Shown here: positions 49,562 to 63,300 of the stretch, in pieces
Position numbering within the stretch: the first letter of the stretch is position 1
Layout of the letters: each line of letters begins with the position of its first letter
Assembly (NCBI GenBank): GCA_947500385.1
Contig: CANMSA010000003.1
Coordinates: 310,001 to 374,000, forward strand
Origin: an uncultured Flavobacteriaceae bacterium
GTDB lineage: Bacteria > Bacteroidota > Bacteroidia > Flavobacteriales > Flavobacteriaceae
Direction: 5' to 3'
DNA: 64,000 bases
Translations under genes and position numbers: made by a program
Notes under the pieces: generated by a model
Told to the model about the DNA's origin: nothing
Databases searched by the model: none
What the model saw: the letters and a program-made list of their open reading frames with translations, nothing else

Positions 49562-51160
49562 ATGAAAAAAGCTTATTTTGACTACATCGTTATTGGCGCG
49601 GGCCCTTCTGGGATCCAAACCGGGTATTTTCTTCAGAAGAAAAATTTAGACTATTGTATTTTGGAGAGAGCCGCCGTTACTGGTAGTTTCTTTACGAAAT
49701 ACCCTCGAAAACGTAGTCTAATATCGATCAACAAGGTTTTTACGGGATACACCGACCCGGAGGTGAACCTAAGATGGGACTGGAATTCCCTGCTATGCGA
49801 TAACCCCGAGTTGTTGTTTAAAAACTACTCAAAGGACTATTTTCCCCATTCAGACGACCTGGTTAGATATCTGCAAGATTTCTCCGCGCATTATAAACTG
49901 AATATCAAATACAATTCTGAAGCGGAGCATATTGTGAAAAATGAAGATGGTTTGTTTCAAATACGCACGGGCGACCTTCTTTATGAATGTAAAAACTTGA
50001 TCGTAGCCACAGGGGTACCCAACCAGTTTGTACCTGATATCGAAGGAATTGAGGATTGTGATTTCTATTCGGACTGTTCTATTGTACCGGAAGACTATGA
50101 AAACAAAAAGGTATTGATCATCGGAAAAGGGAATTCCGGATTTGAAATCGCCGATTTATTGATGTCTGCAACCAGTACGACCCACTTATTAAGTCCAAAT
50201 GTGGTAGTATTCGCCTGGAAAACGCACTATGTGGGGCATTTGAGGGCAGTGAATAACAACCTTCTTGATACCTATTTGCTTAAATCCCAAAATGTACTGT
50301 TGAACGCGGATATTAAAAAAATAAAGAAACAAGAAAACGGGAAGTATGTGGTCTCGGTGGACTATACCAAGGTTCGAAATGGTGAGACCGAAGATCTGGA
50401 GTATGATAACATCATTGTCTCTTGTGGTTTTAAGATGGACAATTCTTTCTTCGGTGCCGAAATTAAACCGACCATGGCGCATAGGGACAAGTTTCCGGAA
50501 CTCACTTGTGAGTGGGAGTCTACCAATGTCGCTAACCTATACTTTGCCGGTGTTCTCTCACATTCTCGTGACTTTAAGAAAACAACTTCCGGCTTTATTC
50601 ATGGCTATCGTTATAACTGTGATGCATTGGTGCAAATTTTAAATAAGAAAAACAATGGGGAAGACTTTAGTGCGATCAATGTTCCCGATATCGATGCGAA
50701 AAAAATTACCGATTTGGTAGTTGAAAAAATAAATCGGTCTTCCGCACTATGGCAACAGTTTGGCTTCCTTGGCGATATACTAATCATCAATAAAGAAACA
50801 AAAGCGGCCAAATATTTAAATGCCCTTCCTGTAGACTACGTTCATGAGTTCCTATGCAAAGAAGAGGAAGACTATCTCATTTTCACCTTGGAATATGGAA
50901 CGAGACCCTTCAATCCTTTTTCCTCCGATGTGGAGCGAATAAATAGATTTGATTCGGATAATGCAAACGATAGTGATTTTTTACATCCGGTAATTAGAAG
51001 GTTTTCCAAAGGCACCTTAATTGCCGAAAAACATCTTATTGAGGATTTGGCGGGAGAGTTTATGCGAAGGGAGCACGTAGAACCCCTATTTGAATTCTTA
51101 AACGTTCAACTATATGATATCCTACCCCAGGTAGAAGTAGAATCTACAATACCACAATAA
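49562..51160 (+). CDS. FAD-dependent NAD(P)-binding oxidoreductase / flavin monooxygenase-like
   Basis: Two dinucleotide-binding motifs: YIVIGAGPSGIQTGYFL and VLIIGKGNSGFEIADLL; lies between two NRPS genes. Confidence 0.88.
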   Translation: MKKAYFDYIVIGAGPSGIQTGYFLQKKNLDYCILERAAVTGSFFTKYPRKRSLISINKVFTGYTDPEVNLRWDWNSLLCDNPELLFKNYSKDYFPHSDDLVRYLQDFSAHYKLNIKYNSEAEHIVKNEDGLFQIRTGDLLYECKNLIVATGVPNQFVPDIEGIEDCDFYSDCSIVPEDYENKKVLIIGKGNSGFEIADLLMSATSTTHLLSPNVVVFAWKTHYVGHLRAVNNNLLDTYLLKSQNVLLNADIKKIKKQENGKYVVSVDYTKVRNGETEDLEYDNIIVSCGFKMDNSFFGAEIKPTMAHRDKFPELTCEWESTNVANLYFAGVLSHSRDFKKTTSGFIHGYRYNCDALVQILNKKNNGEDFSAINVPDIDAKKITDLVVEKINRSSALWQQFGFLGDILIINKETKAAKYLNALPVDYVHEFLCKEEEDYLIFTLEYGTRPFNPFSSDVERINRFDSDNANDSDFLHPVIRRFSKGTLIAEKHLIEDLAGEFMRREHVEPLFEFLNVQLYDILPQVEVESTIPQ

Positions 51161-51259
51161 TACCTATATCTTAAATCGATTCGGGAAACCCCTTCTTGAA
51201 ATGGAAGAATATTAGGAGCAACCTGGGTCACCCGATTGTTAACGAATACCTGATTCTGC

Positions 51260-51311
51260 AAAGGGTTAAGGAAGTAGCCACCCTTCTTCAAATTACTTCC
51301 TTACCCTTTTT
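51260..51311 (+). terminator. Terminator-like hairpin directly upstream of NRPS2
   Basis: AAAGGGTTAAGGAAGTA (51260-51276) pairs with TACTTCCTTACCCTTT (51294-51309) with one bulge; followed by T-run to 51311. Confidence 0.75.
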
Positions 51312-51333
51312 AAACTGATCAAAATTTACCGTT

Positions 51334-54300
51334 ATGAACATTCAAAAATCTAATGTTAAGGACATTGTTACGCTTACTATGGTGCAGAAAGGGATACTGT
51401 TCGACTCCCTGAACGAAGCCAGTAAGAATTTGTACAATGTTCAGATAACTTTAGAGATTCAAGGCAAGTTTGACGTGAATATACTGCGTGCATCAATTCA
51501 GGAGGTACAGCAGCATAACGATGTGCTTAGATCCGTTTTTGATTGGGAAAAGACCGGGAAACCGTTGCAAATTGTTCTGAAGAAAATCAATTTGGAATTC
51601 AACCATCTCGACTATTCAGGAAATGAAGCAGCGTTGGAAACGTATTTGATCAAGGATAGGGAACGAAAGATGGATTTGAAATCGGAGGTTCCGATTCGAT
51701 TTAGTCTTATTAAGACCAACGAAAACGTTCACTTCCTTGTGATAACGCACCATGCCATTTTATATGACGGCTGGAGCACGGGAATTCTTCTAAAAGAACT
51801 TTTTACTGCCTATAAAAAGAATCAAAGCAATAGGGAAAAGCCGGTTCTGAAGGGGAACAAAATCACCTATAAAGAAGCGTTAAGATCACTTGGCCAAATC
51901 AAGAAAACGGCAGTCGCTAGTACCTATTGGCCCAAGTACTTACAAAATCATGAAACAAGGACATTGCCCAGAACTGGCGACGATAGGGCGGACAAACCTT
52001 TCGAACAGGTACTATTACAAGTTCCGTTGAAAGGGTTCGAAGCCTTTACAAAAAAGGAAAAAGTTACAAAGGCAACCCTAATATATGTCGCATACGGTAT
52101 TTTACTTCAGAAATACCTTAATACCGACGATGTGGTGTATGCCACTCCGGTTTCCAATAGAAATACTTTCGTTAAAGGATCCGATGAGGTAATGGGAAAT
52201 TTTATCAATACCCTGCCGCTAAGGGTCAAAAATAACCCAAGTACTAAGGTACGGGATATATTGATGGCTACCCATAAAGCGTTACAAATACGAAATGAAT
52301 ATGCCGATTCGTCTTATTTCGAAATTAAAAAAACCTTGGGCCTAAGACCCGCCGAGGAGCTTTTTGATTCGGTTTTGGCCGTAGAGAACTACCCGTTGGA
52401 TTTTAATGCGATTGATGGAAACGAGGAGTTCGAAATAACCCTAAAATCGTTCTTCGAGTATATTGAAGCCCCTCTTTTGGTTCAAGTGTTCTTTAAAGAG
52501 CAGCTAGAAATAAGTTTACAATATAGCACCCATGCGTTTGGTAAGACATTTATAACGGCGCTCGCCGGGCATTTTAAGAACATCTTGACAACGATCATTG
52601 CCAATCCAGAGCAGGGTGTTGATGAGGTACAATACCTGGATGAAGTTGAAAAGAGCGTCATTTTAGAATCATTTAACGATACCAAGAAAAGTTACTCCGA
52701 AAATAAAACGGTACTAGATCTTTTTGGAAAAAAGGCAAAAGAAAATCCCAATACGATCGCGTTGGTTTTTGATAAACAGTCACTTACGTATGGTGAGTTA
52801 GATGAAAAGTCGGATAAACTTGCCTTGCATTTGATCTCAGAAGGGGTAACTCCCGAATCATTGGTGCCTATTTGTTTAGATCGTTCTTTTGAGATGATCA
52901 TTGGAATACTCGGAATACTAAAGGCCGGTGGGGCTTATGTGCCCATTGATCCTCAATTTCCCCAAAAACGAATTGGACACATCCTTGAAGATACAAAAGC
53001 AAAATTACTGCTAACAACATCTGGTCTAGCTGAACAACTCGATACCTATTCCAATGTAAAAAGGGTTTTATTGGATACTTCGGAACCATATAAGGCAGTT
53101 GTGCAAACGGCCTTGCCCATTATAGGCGAAACGGAGTTGATATATGTCATCTACACTTCTGGTACTACCGGTATCCCCAAGGGGGTGATGAATGAACATA
53201 AAGGTGTTTTTAACCGCTTGATTTGGATGCACGATTACCTTAAAGTCTCTCCCAAAGACGTTGTGTTACAAAAAACCACCTTCTGTTTTGATGTATCGGC
53301 TTGGGAAATATTTTTACCATTGACCACAGGTGCCAGAATGGTTTTGGCCGCTCCGGACGGTCATAAAGATAGTGGCTACCTTCAAAAACTAATGAAGGAA
53401 AATACGGTGACCATTGCCCATTTCGTACCGTCAATGTTATCTGCTTTTCTTGCCGATTTAGACCCGGCGAATTGTCCTGGTTTGGTACATGTTGTCTGCA
53501 GTGGGGAAGAGCTTAAATCAAAAATTGTAAGGGATTTTAAATCCGTGCTCAAGAGCACTCAAATACATAATTTGTACGGCCCTACGGAAGCTTCAATAGA
53601 GGTTACTGCCATAAACGTGACCGGTTGCAATGCCGATGAGATCCCTATAGGATGGCCCATAGCCAATACCAAAATGTATGTGGTGGACAAGCAAAACAAC
53701 CCACAACCCATAGGTGTTCCCGGAGAATTATTGATTGGCGGAGTACAGGTCGCAAGGGGCTATTTAAACAATAAAGAACTAACGCAGCAGCGTTTTGTAG
53801 CAAGTCCGTTTAAAGATGGGGAGCGTTTATACCGAACCGGTGATGTCGCAAAATGGCTTCCAGACGGGGCTCTTGTGTACCTCGGGCGGAAAGACAACCA
53901 AGTAAAAATAAGGGGCTATCGTATTGAGTTGGGAGAAATTGAAAATGCGCTCGAAAAGATAACCGATATCCTACAGGCGGTCGTGGTCGTTCAAGAAGAT
54001 GAACAAGCTTCGAAACAGCTGGTGGCCTATGTCGTTCTAAAAAATAGTACGGCGACAACGAATCACATGACCAATATCGAGGGAGCGGAAAAGGAAAGTA
54101 TTAAAAAGACCCTACTGAGCGCCCTTCCTGCATACATGGTACCCCAACTGTACATTGCGTTGATGGAAATGCCATTGAGCCTTAGCGGGAAAGTAGATAG
54201 AAAAAGCTTGCCAGAGCCTAATATATCGGCCTTGGTCGAAAAAACCTATGTTGCACCAATCACTGAAATAGAAAGGGATTTGGTTGATGTTTGGGAAAAT

Positions 54301-57300
54301 GTTCTGGGCATTTCACCTATCGGCATTAGCAGTAACTTTTTTGAATTAGGGGGGGATTCCATCAAGGCGATACAACTAATGAGCCGCGCCAAGAAAGCTG
54401 GGATTTATTTTAAGATTAATGATGTTTTCAAGTATCAAACCATTCAAGAACTTTCTGAGAATTTAAAAAGTGGTGTGAATGTAATTAGTGAAGAAGGCCT
54501 TCTGGCCGGTCGCTCGGGGCTGTTACCCATTCAACAAGAGTTTTTTGAAACAAAACATCCTCGACCTAATCATTATAACCAATCGGCTTTTTTAAGCATC
54601 CCCAAAGGGCTAACCGACAAACAGTTATCCCAAGCGGTCAGCAGATTGATCCACCATCATGATGCGTTAAGATTTCAGTATCATATTTCCGAAGATAGTA
54701 TTGAACAAAGCTACGGAGATGTTTATCCGGAGGTGGCTATAGTGCATACCGACGAGAATCGTACCGTCGATGCCATACGCACACAGTATCAAGAAAGTCT
54801 AGATATTGAAAAAGGGGAGGTTTGCAGATTTGTTCTTATCCGCACCAAAGAAAGTACCGATTACCTTTTCATAGTTATACATCACTTGTGCATTGATGGG
54901 GTTTCCTGGCGGATTTTAGTAGAAGATTTGGAACTTTTGATAAAGGGAGCGCAACAGGATCAAGCAGTTACCCTTACAACGAAACAAACCTCTTACCGTC
55001 AATGGCAATTACGTCTAAAGGAATATGCGAACGTCATTGCCGAAAGCGGCGAACTTAACTATTGGAAGGAAATCTTATCACACTACAAACCTTTTCCAAA
55101 AGATCGGTCCAGTGCTGGGTTGTTAACCTATTTCGAAACGGGCACCTATGAACACGTCCTGGATTCATCGGCTACACATGCCTTGTTGCATGAGGTACAT
55201 CAGGCATATACAACCGAGATCAATGACATCTTACTGAGTGCTTTGGGTCGTACACTGGGAAAATGGAGCGGATTCTCCGAAATGGTCATTGCCGTTGAAG
55301 GACATGGTAGGGAAGAACTTTTTAAAGATGTAGATGTTAGTAGAACGCTGGGATGGTTCACAAGTATCTATCCGGTTCCATTAAAAAGATACGAACATAT
55401 AGACCAGCAGCTTCAAGAAACGAAAGACACCCTTAGAGATCTTCCCAATAAGGGTATCGGTTATGGCGTCATGCGCTACATGGCCAAGAAAAAAGAAGTG
55501 CGAGCGTGTCTTGACAAAGACTACAGTACTATTTTGTTCAATTATTTGGGCAGTTTTGACAATAGTCTTACCCATGAAGGACTCTTTTCCTATGCCGCTG
55601 ATACGCGGGAAGGAGATATCAGTCCTTATAACACCAACAAAAGCGATATCGCCGTTAATAGTATGATCGTTGATGGCGAATTGCGAACGAGTTGGAGCTT
55701 CAACAAAAATTGCTATGATCCCGAGACAATTCAAGTACTGGCCAAGGACTATGAAAATGCACTTGAATCCATTATAGATCATTGCAGGGGTAGGGTGCGC
55801 CAGAAAACCAGAACAGATTACGGCTTACCATCGGTGATATCCAATACGGATTTATCTTCGTTTATGAAAAGGAACGCTTATGGGGAAAAGCTGGCGAGTA
55901 TCTATGAACTAAGTCCGTTACAAAAAGGAATGCTATTTCATAGTTTGTATGAAGAAGAAGCAATGTCCTACGTGGGTTGTCTAAGTTGCGATTTTACGAA
56001 TGGTATCAATGTAGATTTTTTTACAAAAACATGGGCGTATTTAGTAGATCACCATTCCGTTTTACGAACGGCTATATTTCCAAATCAGTTAGATGTACCG
56101 GTGCAGGGTGTATATAGAACAGCTCAAATTCCCTTTAAGGAAATAGATTTTCGAAACCTCAAGGAAACCGAATTAGAGAACGCGATACAGGCGCTGAAAG
56201 CATCAAAATCGGTGAATAGTTTTGATTTGGGTGTTGCGCCATTGTTCAACTGCTCCCTCATTCTTCTTCCGAATGGTAGCACTAAATTACTTCTTAAATA
56301 CCATCATATCGTATGTGACGGCTGGTCGCTATCGATCATAATGGGTCAATTTATTCGGTGCTATGATGCGATTTTAAAGGGAAAAGACTTCCCGAATTTG
56401 GAACACAGCGACTATAACACGTTCATAGCATACCTGAAATCTAGGAACAAACAAGATTCTGAGGCGTATTGGCGCAAGTATCTAAGGCCTTTGATACAGC
56501 CTACTTATTTGCCTTTTATTAAGGACAAACAACATCGAAACAAAATCTTCGGTAATGTTTCAAATTGTTTGAAGTTGGAAGAAAACCTGGTTGCAGGCTT
56601 GCTCACCTATGCGCGTACCCATCGCTTAACACTTAACACATTGGTTCAAGGGGCATGGGCCTATTTGCTTTCTCGTTATACGTCCAATCCTGTTGTTGCT
56701 TTTGGCGCCACGGTATCAGGACGGGATAACGAATTTGAAAATGCGGCGGCAGCGGTAGGATTGTTTATTAATACACTTCCCGTATGCACTCAAGTAAACC
56801 CAAAATCCTCAATAGTCGATTGGCTAATGGCTATTCAAAAAGGCCATTCGGAAAGTCGGGATACCTATGGTTATGCATCCTTGAACGAGGTGCAGCGCTA
56901 TACGGGAATGCACGATTCACTGTTCGACAGCCTTTTGGTCTTTGAAAACTATCCGATAGATCAAAAGCTATTGGAGGCATCTTCCTTATCCATTAAAAAT
57001 ATACAAGGAGACGAGTATACCAATTATGTACTTACACTTTTGGTTTCCCACGCAAACAATGACTTGTCTATCAATTTCGACTATAACAAAGAACTGATCG
57101 CTGCTGAAACGGTAGAGCGGATGCAGAAACACTTGAAAAATGTCTTAAGAAGCATGATTTCCGGTGTGGTTGGGGTCGAGGAACTTGAATATATGTCTAC
57201 AGAGGAGGAGGATCTGGTATTAAGGGGCTTTAACGAAAACACGCGTAACTTTCCTAAGAATAAAACCATCCTAGATTTTTTCATTAAGACAGCTGCTCAA

Positions 57301-60300
57301 AACCCTGGGGCGATCGCGTTGGAATTTGGAGATTCTTTTTTGACCTACGGCGCCTTGGATGAAAAGTCGGCCAGGTTGGCACGCCACTTGGTCGAAAAAG
57401 GAGTGGTTAAAGGTAGCTTGGTGCCCATTTGTCTTGAAAGGTCGTTTGAAATGGTTGTCGGTATATTGGGAATCCTAAGGGCCGGTGGTGCTTATGTTCC
57501 CATAGACCCCACATATCCTATGTCCCGAATTGGGTATATACTAAAGGATATCGAAGCACAACTGTTGTTGACAAGCACGACACATGTTGCAGATCTTACC
57601 GATAGTGTTTCAAGCGATATTGAGCTTATCGAACTAGACAATCAAGATGTAATGGAATCCTCTTCAGAAAGGAATCTGCCCAATGTACACTCGGATGACT
57701 TGATATACGTGATCTATACCTCTGGAACAACAGGAATTCCGAAAGGGGTAATGAACGAGCATGGCGCCGTACTAAACCGCTTGTTGTGGATGGGCGATTA
57801 TCTAAGGGCTTCTGCCGAAGATTGTATGATACAAAAGACCACGTTTTGTTTCGATGTATCCGTTGGGGAACTGTTCTTACCATTTCTTACGGGAGCCCGT
57901 TTGGTAATTGCAGCTCCCGAAGGCCATAAAGATGCGCGGTACTTGCAACGACTTATAGCGGAAAAGGGAATTACAATGATACACTTTGTTCCTTCCATGC
58001 TATCGGCCTTTTTATCGGAGATTGAAGAAGAACGTTGCGGGAGTCTTTCTCATGTGTTCTGCAGTGGCGAAGAACTCAAGGCAAGTGTGGTACGGGACTT
58101 TAATAATACGTTCAAGGGAACCAAGCTCCATAACTTTTACGGACCAACAGAAGCCGCCATAGAGGTCACGGCAATCGAACTTAGCAACTTCAACGGTAAG
58201 CTCGTGCCAATAGGAAAACCAATGGCAAATACTTCAATTTACATTGTAGATGACTCCCGTCGTCCGTGTCCTATTGGAGTAGCGGGAGAGCTTTTAATAG
58301 GCGGTGTTCAAGTGGCCCGAGGGTATTTGAACCTGTCCAAACAGACCGCTGAGAAATTCATCAACAGCCCTTTTAAGGCCGGGGAACGACTCTATTGCAC
58401 TGGGGATCTGGCCAAATGGCTGCCCGATGGCACCATTGTTTATTTGGGTAGAAATGATCGCCAAGTAAAAGTAAGAGGTTACCGTATCGAACTTTCAGAA
58501 ATAGAAGCGGGGCTTCATGCCCTACCTTTCATAGCACAAGCGGTTGTTTCAGCACCTGAAATGGGTTCGGGTAGGCAGTTGATCGGATATGTAGTTTTAA
58601 TGGAGGGCCATACATTTGATCGGGAATTGATCATACAATCCTTAAGAGAAAACCTTCCTGAACATATGATTCCTCAACTATATATGGAACTTGCCGAACT
58701 TCCTCTTACCCTAAATGGAAAAGTGAATCGCAAAAAATTACCCGACCCTCGCCTGTTGGGTGTCCAAAAGACCCATGAACCACCAACAACGGTTATGGAA
58801 AAAAAGTTGGTTGAAATCTGGGAAGCGGTGCTGGGAGTTCAAAATATAGGAGTATCGGATAATTTCTTTGAACTCGGCGGGGACTCTATAAAGGCTATTC
58901 AACTAATGGGGCGTTCCCGAACTCAGGAAATTTACTTTAGCGTAAAAGACCTTTTCAAATATCAGAATATAGCTAACCTATCGGCCAATCTCAAAACCTC
59001 TCATGATACGATACAGGAGGAAGGTACGCTGTCAGGTCCTTTAGAACTTTTGCCAATACAGCAGAAATTTTTCGCAATGGATCACGAGCAATACGCTCAT
59101 TACAATCAGTCGGTCTTGCTAAACCTACCATCGGCTGTTCCAATAGCGGATTTGTCAAAGGCCATTTCCGCACTGGTTGCACATCACGATGCGTTACGAA
59201 TGCGTTATGAGCTATCTCCCGACGGAGTTAAACAGTTTTATGGTGCAAGTACCCCAACTGTTTATGAAGAGCAAATATCTACGGAAAATTCCATAGAAGA
59301 AATTTGTTTGCATTATCAGAAATCCCTTCAACTCGAAAAAGGAGAACTCTGTCGTTTTGTTCACATAAAGACTGATACGAACTTTGACTATTTCTTCATG
59401 GTAGTTCACCATCTCGCGGTTGACGGGGTGTCTTGGCGTATTTTGATCGAGGATTTACAACGCTTACTTGGCAATTTAAAAGAAGGGAAATTAGTGCCAC
59501 TTCCTAGGAAAGGAACTTCTTACCGTCAATGGGGTAGTCTTTTAGAGAAATTCTCGAAAAAAATAGGAAGGTCTTCACAAGTAGGGTATTGGCGTTCGGT
59601 GGTATCTCATGACGACTACTTTCCCACCGACAATGTCGTGGAAGAAGCGACTACCTTTGGTGATTTGGCTAGCTATGAACAAACGCTCAGTAACGCTATT
59701 ACGAGGGAACTACTACAAGAAGTACATGATGCTTATGATACTGAAATAAATGATATCCTTTTGACGGCACTTTGTCGTGCGTTGACCGATTGGACCGGGA
59801 ACGATGAAGTAACGATCACCTTGGAAGGACACGGTAGGGAAAACCTGTTCGAAGAAGTCGATATAAGCAGAACGGTAGGTTGGTTCACTAGTATTTTTCC
59901 TGTCCGACTAAAGCGTTTTAGCAGTATTTCGGAACAGTTGGTAGAAACCAAGGACATGCTCCGGGATATACCGAATAAAGGTATCGGGTACGGTTTGCTG
60001 CGTTACCTGTGTGAAGATGTTGATATGCGCAGGCATTTCAAAAATGCGAATAGGACCGTACTGTTTAATTATTTAGGCGGTTTTGATAATAGTTTACAAA
60101 AGAACGGGCCGTTTACCATAACCAAAGGAGTGCATGGTAAGGATGTTGGTGATTTGAACAAAAGTGGTTTTGGAATTGCGATAAATGGTATGGTAGTAGA
60201 CGGGGAGTGCCATTTTCGCTGGAGTTATGACGCAAAGCGCTATTCCGTAGATACCATCAAGCGTATGGCCAATACCTATCTAGAAACGATCGTGAACATC

Positions 60301-63300
60301 ATCGAGCATTGCAAAGGTGTCAGCGGGCAACGAACTAGATCCGATTTTGGGCTCCCATCTTCTATCACAAATAGTTCTTTAAACACTTTTTTATCGGAAA
60401 CCACTATGGAAAATGGTACCGTTACCGATGTTTATAGATTGAGTCCGTTGCAAGAAGGAATATTGTTCCATAGCCTCTTGGAGGAAGAAGCACTATCATA
60501 TGTAAGTCAATTTAGTTGCGATTTCCCAAATGGTATCAACATGTCGGCTTTTGAAAAAAGCTGGGAATACTTGATGGAAAAGCATGCAGTACTGCGTACA
60601 AGCATCCATAACGGCCCCTTTGAGGTACCGATCCAATGTGTACATGACAAGGTGGCTGTGCCTTTAAAGAAATTCGACTACAGCGATCTAGGGAAGAAAC
60701 CGTTAGCAGCTGCCCTGAACAAGGGTATCCAAGAGGAGTTTCGCGAAGCGTTTAATCTAAAAAAAGCCGCACTCTTTGAATTTGTGATGGTGCAACTCCC
60801 TGAAAATCGTGTTCGACTTTTTATGAGAAATCACCATATTTTATGGGATGGTTGGTCGCTCGCCATACTGATGGGACAGTTCATGAACTGTTATGAAAAT
60901 CTATTACAACGGCAAGCCCTGCCACATATTGAACCTTCTAATTATCGAAAACGTATTGATGCTCTAGATACCCTGGAGAAGTCCGATAGCGAAACCTTCT
61001 GGAAAACCTATCTAAAGAAGATTGAGGCTCCCGTTTATCTGCCTTTTATACAAGATGCACAAAAGCGCAACAAAGCTTTTGGTACCTCTTCGCTACTATT
61101 GGATTTTGAAGAAGATTTAACGAAAAACCTGGAGTCTTTTGCGCAGGAGAATCATTTGACAATGAATACGATTTTGCAGGGGGTATGGGCGTATTTACTT
61201 TCGCGCTATACGGGCGATACTGCCGTGGTGTTCGGTGCTACGGTATCGGGCAGGGATTGGTCTAAGGGCAATTTGGAAGAAGAGATAGGCTTATATATCA
61301 ATACACTTCCGGTGGTTACGGAAGTTTCTCCGAGTCAAGAAATAGGGGTTTGGCTTTCAGAACTTCAAGAAGGACATGCCAAAGGTCGTGCCGGTTATTC
61401 GCATACGTCTCTAGGGGATATTCAGATTTGGATGGGTTTACAAGACGCCCTTTTTGACAGCCTGTTGGTGTTTGAAAATTATCCCGTAGGCCGGGCATTA
61501 TCTCAACCTTCGACCGTCCTGTCGATAGAAAATGTAGAAGTACGGGAGTCTACCAATTACGTATTGACATTGGGAATATTTCATTCACCCGGTACGCTTT
61601 CTATAAAGTTCGATTTTAATGATGTGCTTTTAACACCGGAGACCGTACGAATGATTCAAGGCCATTTCACCGAAGTGGTAAGATCGATAGTAAGCGGGGT
61701 TCAAAGTATAAAAGAGTTGAATTACATCGACAAAGAGGAAGAATCCCTTTTAATCGCCGACTATTCTTGTGGTGTTCTTGACGGGGCTTTTGTTTCCGAT
61801 GGCCTTACGGTTTTGGACCTTTTATGGGATGTATGTTCATCGTCTGGTTCCTCGATCTGTCTTTCGGGCGGTGGTACCGACCTGAGTTACGATGCGCTAT
61901 GGGAGCGTTCCGATGCGCTCTCGGTACATCTTCGCAAGGTCGTGGGTGCATCCAAGGGCGACCGTATCGGGGTGTATATGCCCCGTGTACCGGACCTTTT
62001 GGTAGCGGTGCTGGGTATCTGGAAAGCGGGCTGCGCGTACGTACCGGTAGATGTCTCGCACCCCTTGGAGCGGCTTTCGGGCATTTTGGCCGATAGCGGT
62101 TCGGTCGCGGTCTTGGTCGACAGCGGTTCGGACGCCCTTTCCGGGATAGGGGTCCCTGTGGTGGAGGTCCCGAAGGTGCCGCTTTCGGATGTGGGGTCCT
62201 TGGCCCCCGTTGCCCTTACGGGCGGCGACCTTTCCTATGTACTGTATACCTCCGGTACGAGCGGCCGTCCCAAGGGGGTATTGGTCTCCCATGGGAACCT
62301 GTACGCCTATCTGGAAGGCATCATGCAGTTATTTCCCTCCGCCGGGGTGCAGGCGGTGCTGAGTTCCAATGGCTTCGATATCTTCCACTTCGAGGTCTTC
62401 CGTGCCCTTCTTGTGGGTGGGCGGGCCCTTCTTTTGGATGATGGGGAGGTTCGTGACATGGATGTCCTTTTGGGCGCCCTTAAGGGTTCGAACAGTTTCC
62501 ATGCGGTCCCCGCCCTGATGTCGGCGATTACCGAGGCGGTGCTCTCGGTCGACGGTGCGGGCTATGAGGGCATCACCGAACTCTATACCGGGGGCGACAC
62601 GGTTCCCCGTGCTACCTTGCTGGGTATGCGCGAGGCGTTCCCCGGGGCGGCGATCCACGAGTTCTATGGCCCTACCGAGGGTACGGTCTTCGTCACGGTA
62701 CGCAGCTATTCCCCCGAGGAAGAGCTAACGGGCCCTGTTACGATCGGCCGCCCCATGGGGCACAATCGGGTGTACGTTCTGGACCGCGACGGTCTTCCCT
62801 GTCCCGTTGGTGTGGTGGGGGAGCTTTATATCGGCGGTCCCCAGGTCACCCTTGGCTATCTAGGGCTTTCCGGTGCTACCTCGCGGCATTATGTCGCTTC
62901 TCGTTTTGATGGCGGCGGCCGCCTTTATCGCAGTGGCGATCTTGCCAAATGGCTCCCCGACGGAAGTTTGGTGTTTTTGGGGCGCAACGACCGCCAGTTG
63001 AAGGTACGTGGCCACCGTATCGAACCGGGTGAGGTGGAGCGTGCCCTTGAGGGGCATTCGCAGGTATCGCGTGCGGTCGTCTCGGCCCCCGACCTTGGCG
63101 GCGGCCCCCAACTGATCGCCCATGTGGTGGGGAAGGGGGACCAAGGGTTGGATCAAGGGGGACTTGCCCGCCATCTCGGAGGCATTCTTCCCGATTATAT
63201 GGTACCGCGCCGCTATGTGGTGCTAGAGCGCCTACCCTTGACCGCGAACGGAAAGGTCGACCATGGCGCGCTACCGCTGCCGGCCGGCAGCGCCGCCGAA

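Noticed and set aside
55381-55782. 133-aa minus-strand ORF
   Set aside because: Antisense to an E domain in NRPS2; no independent support.
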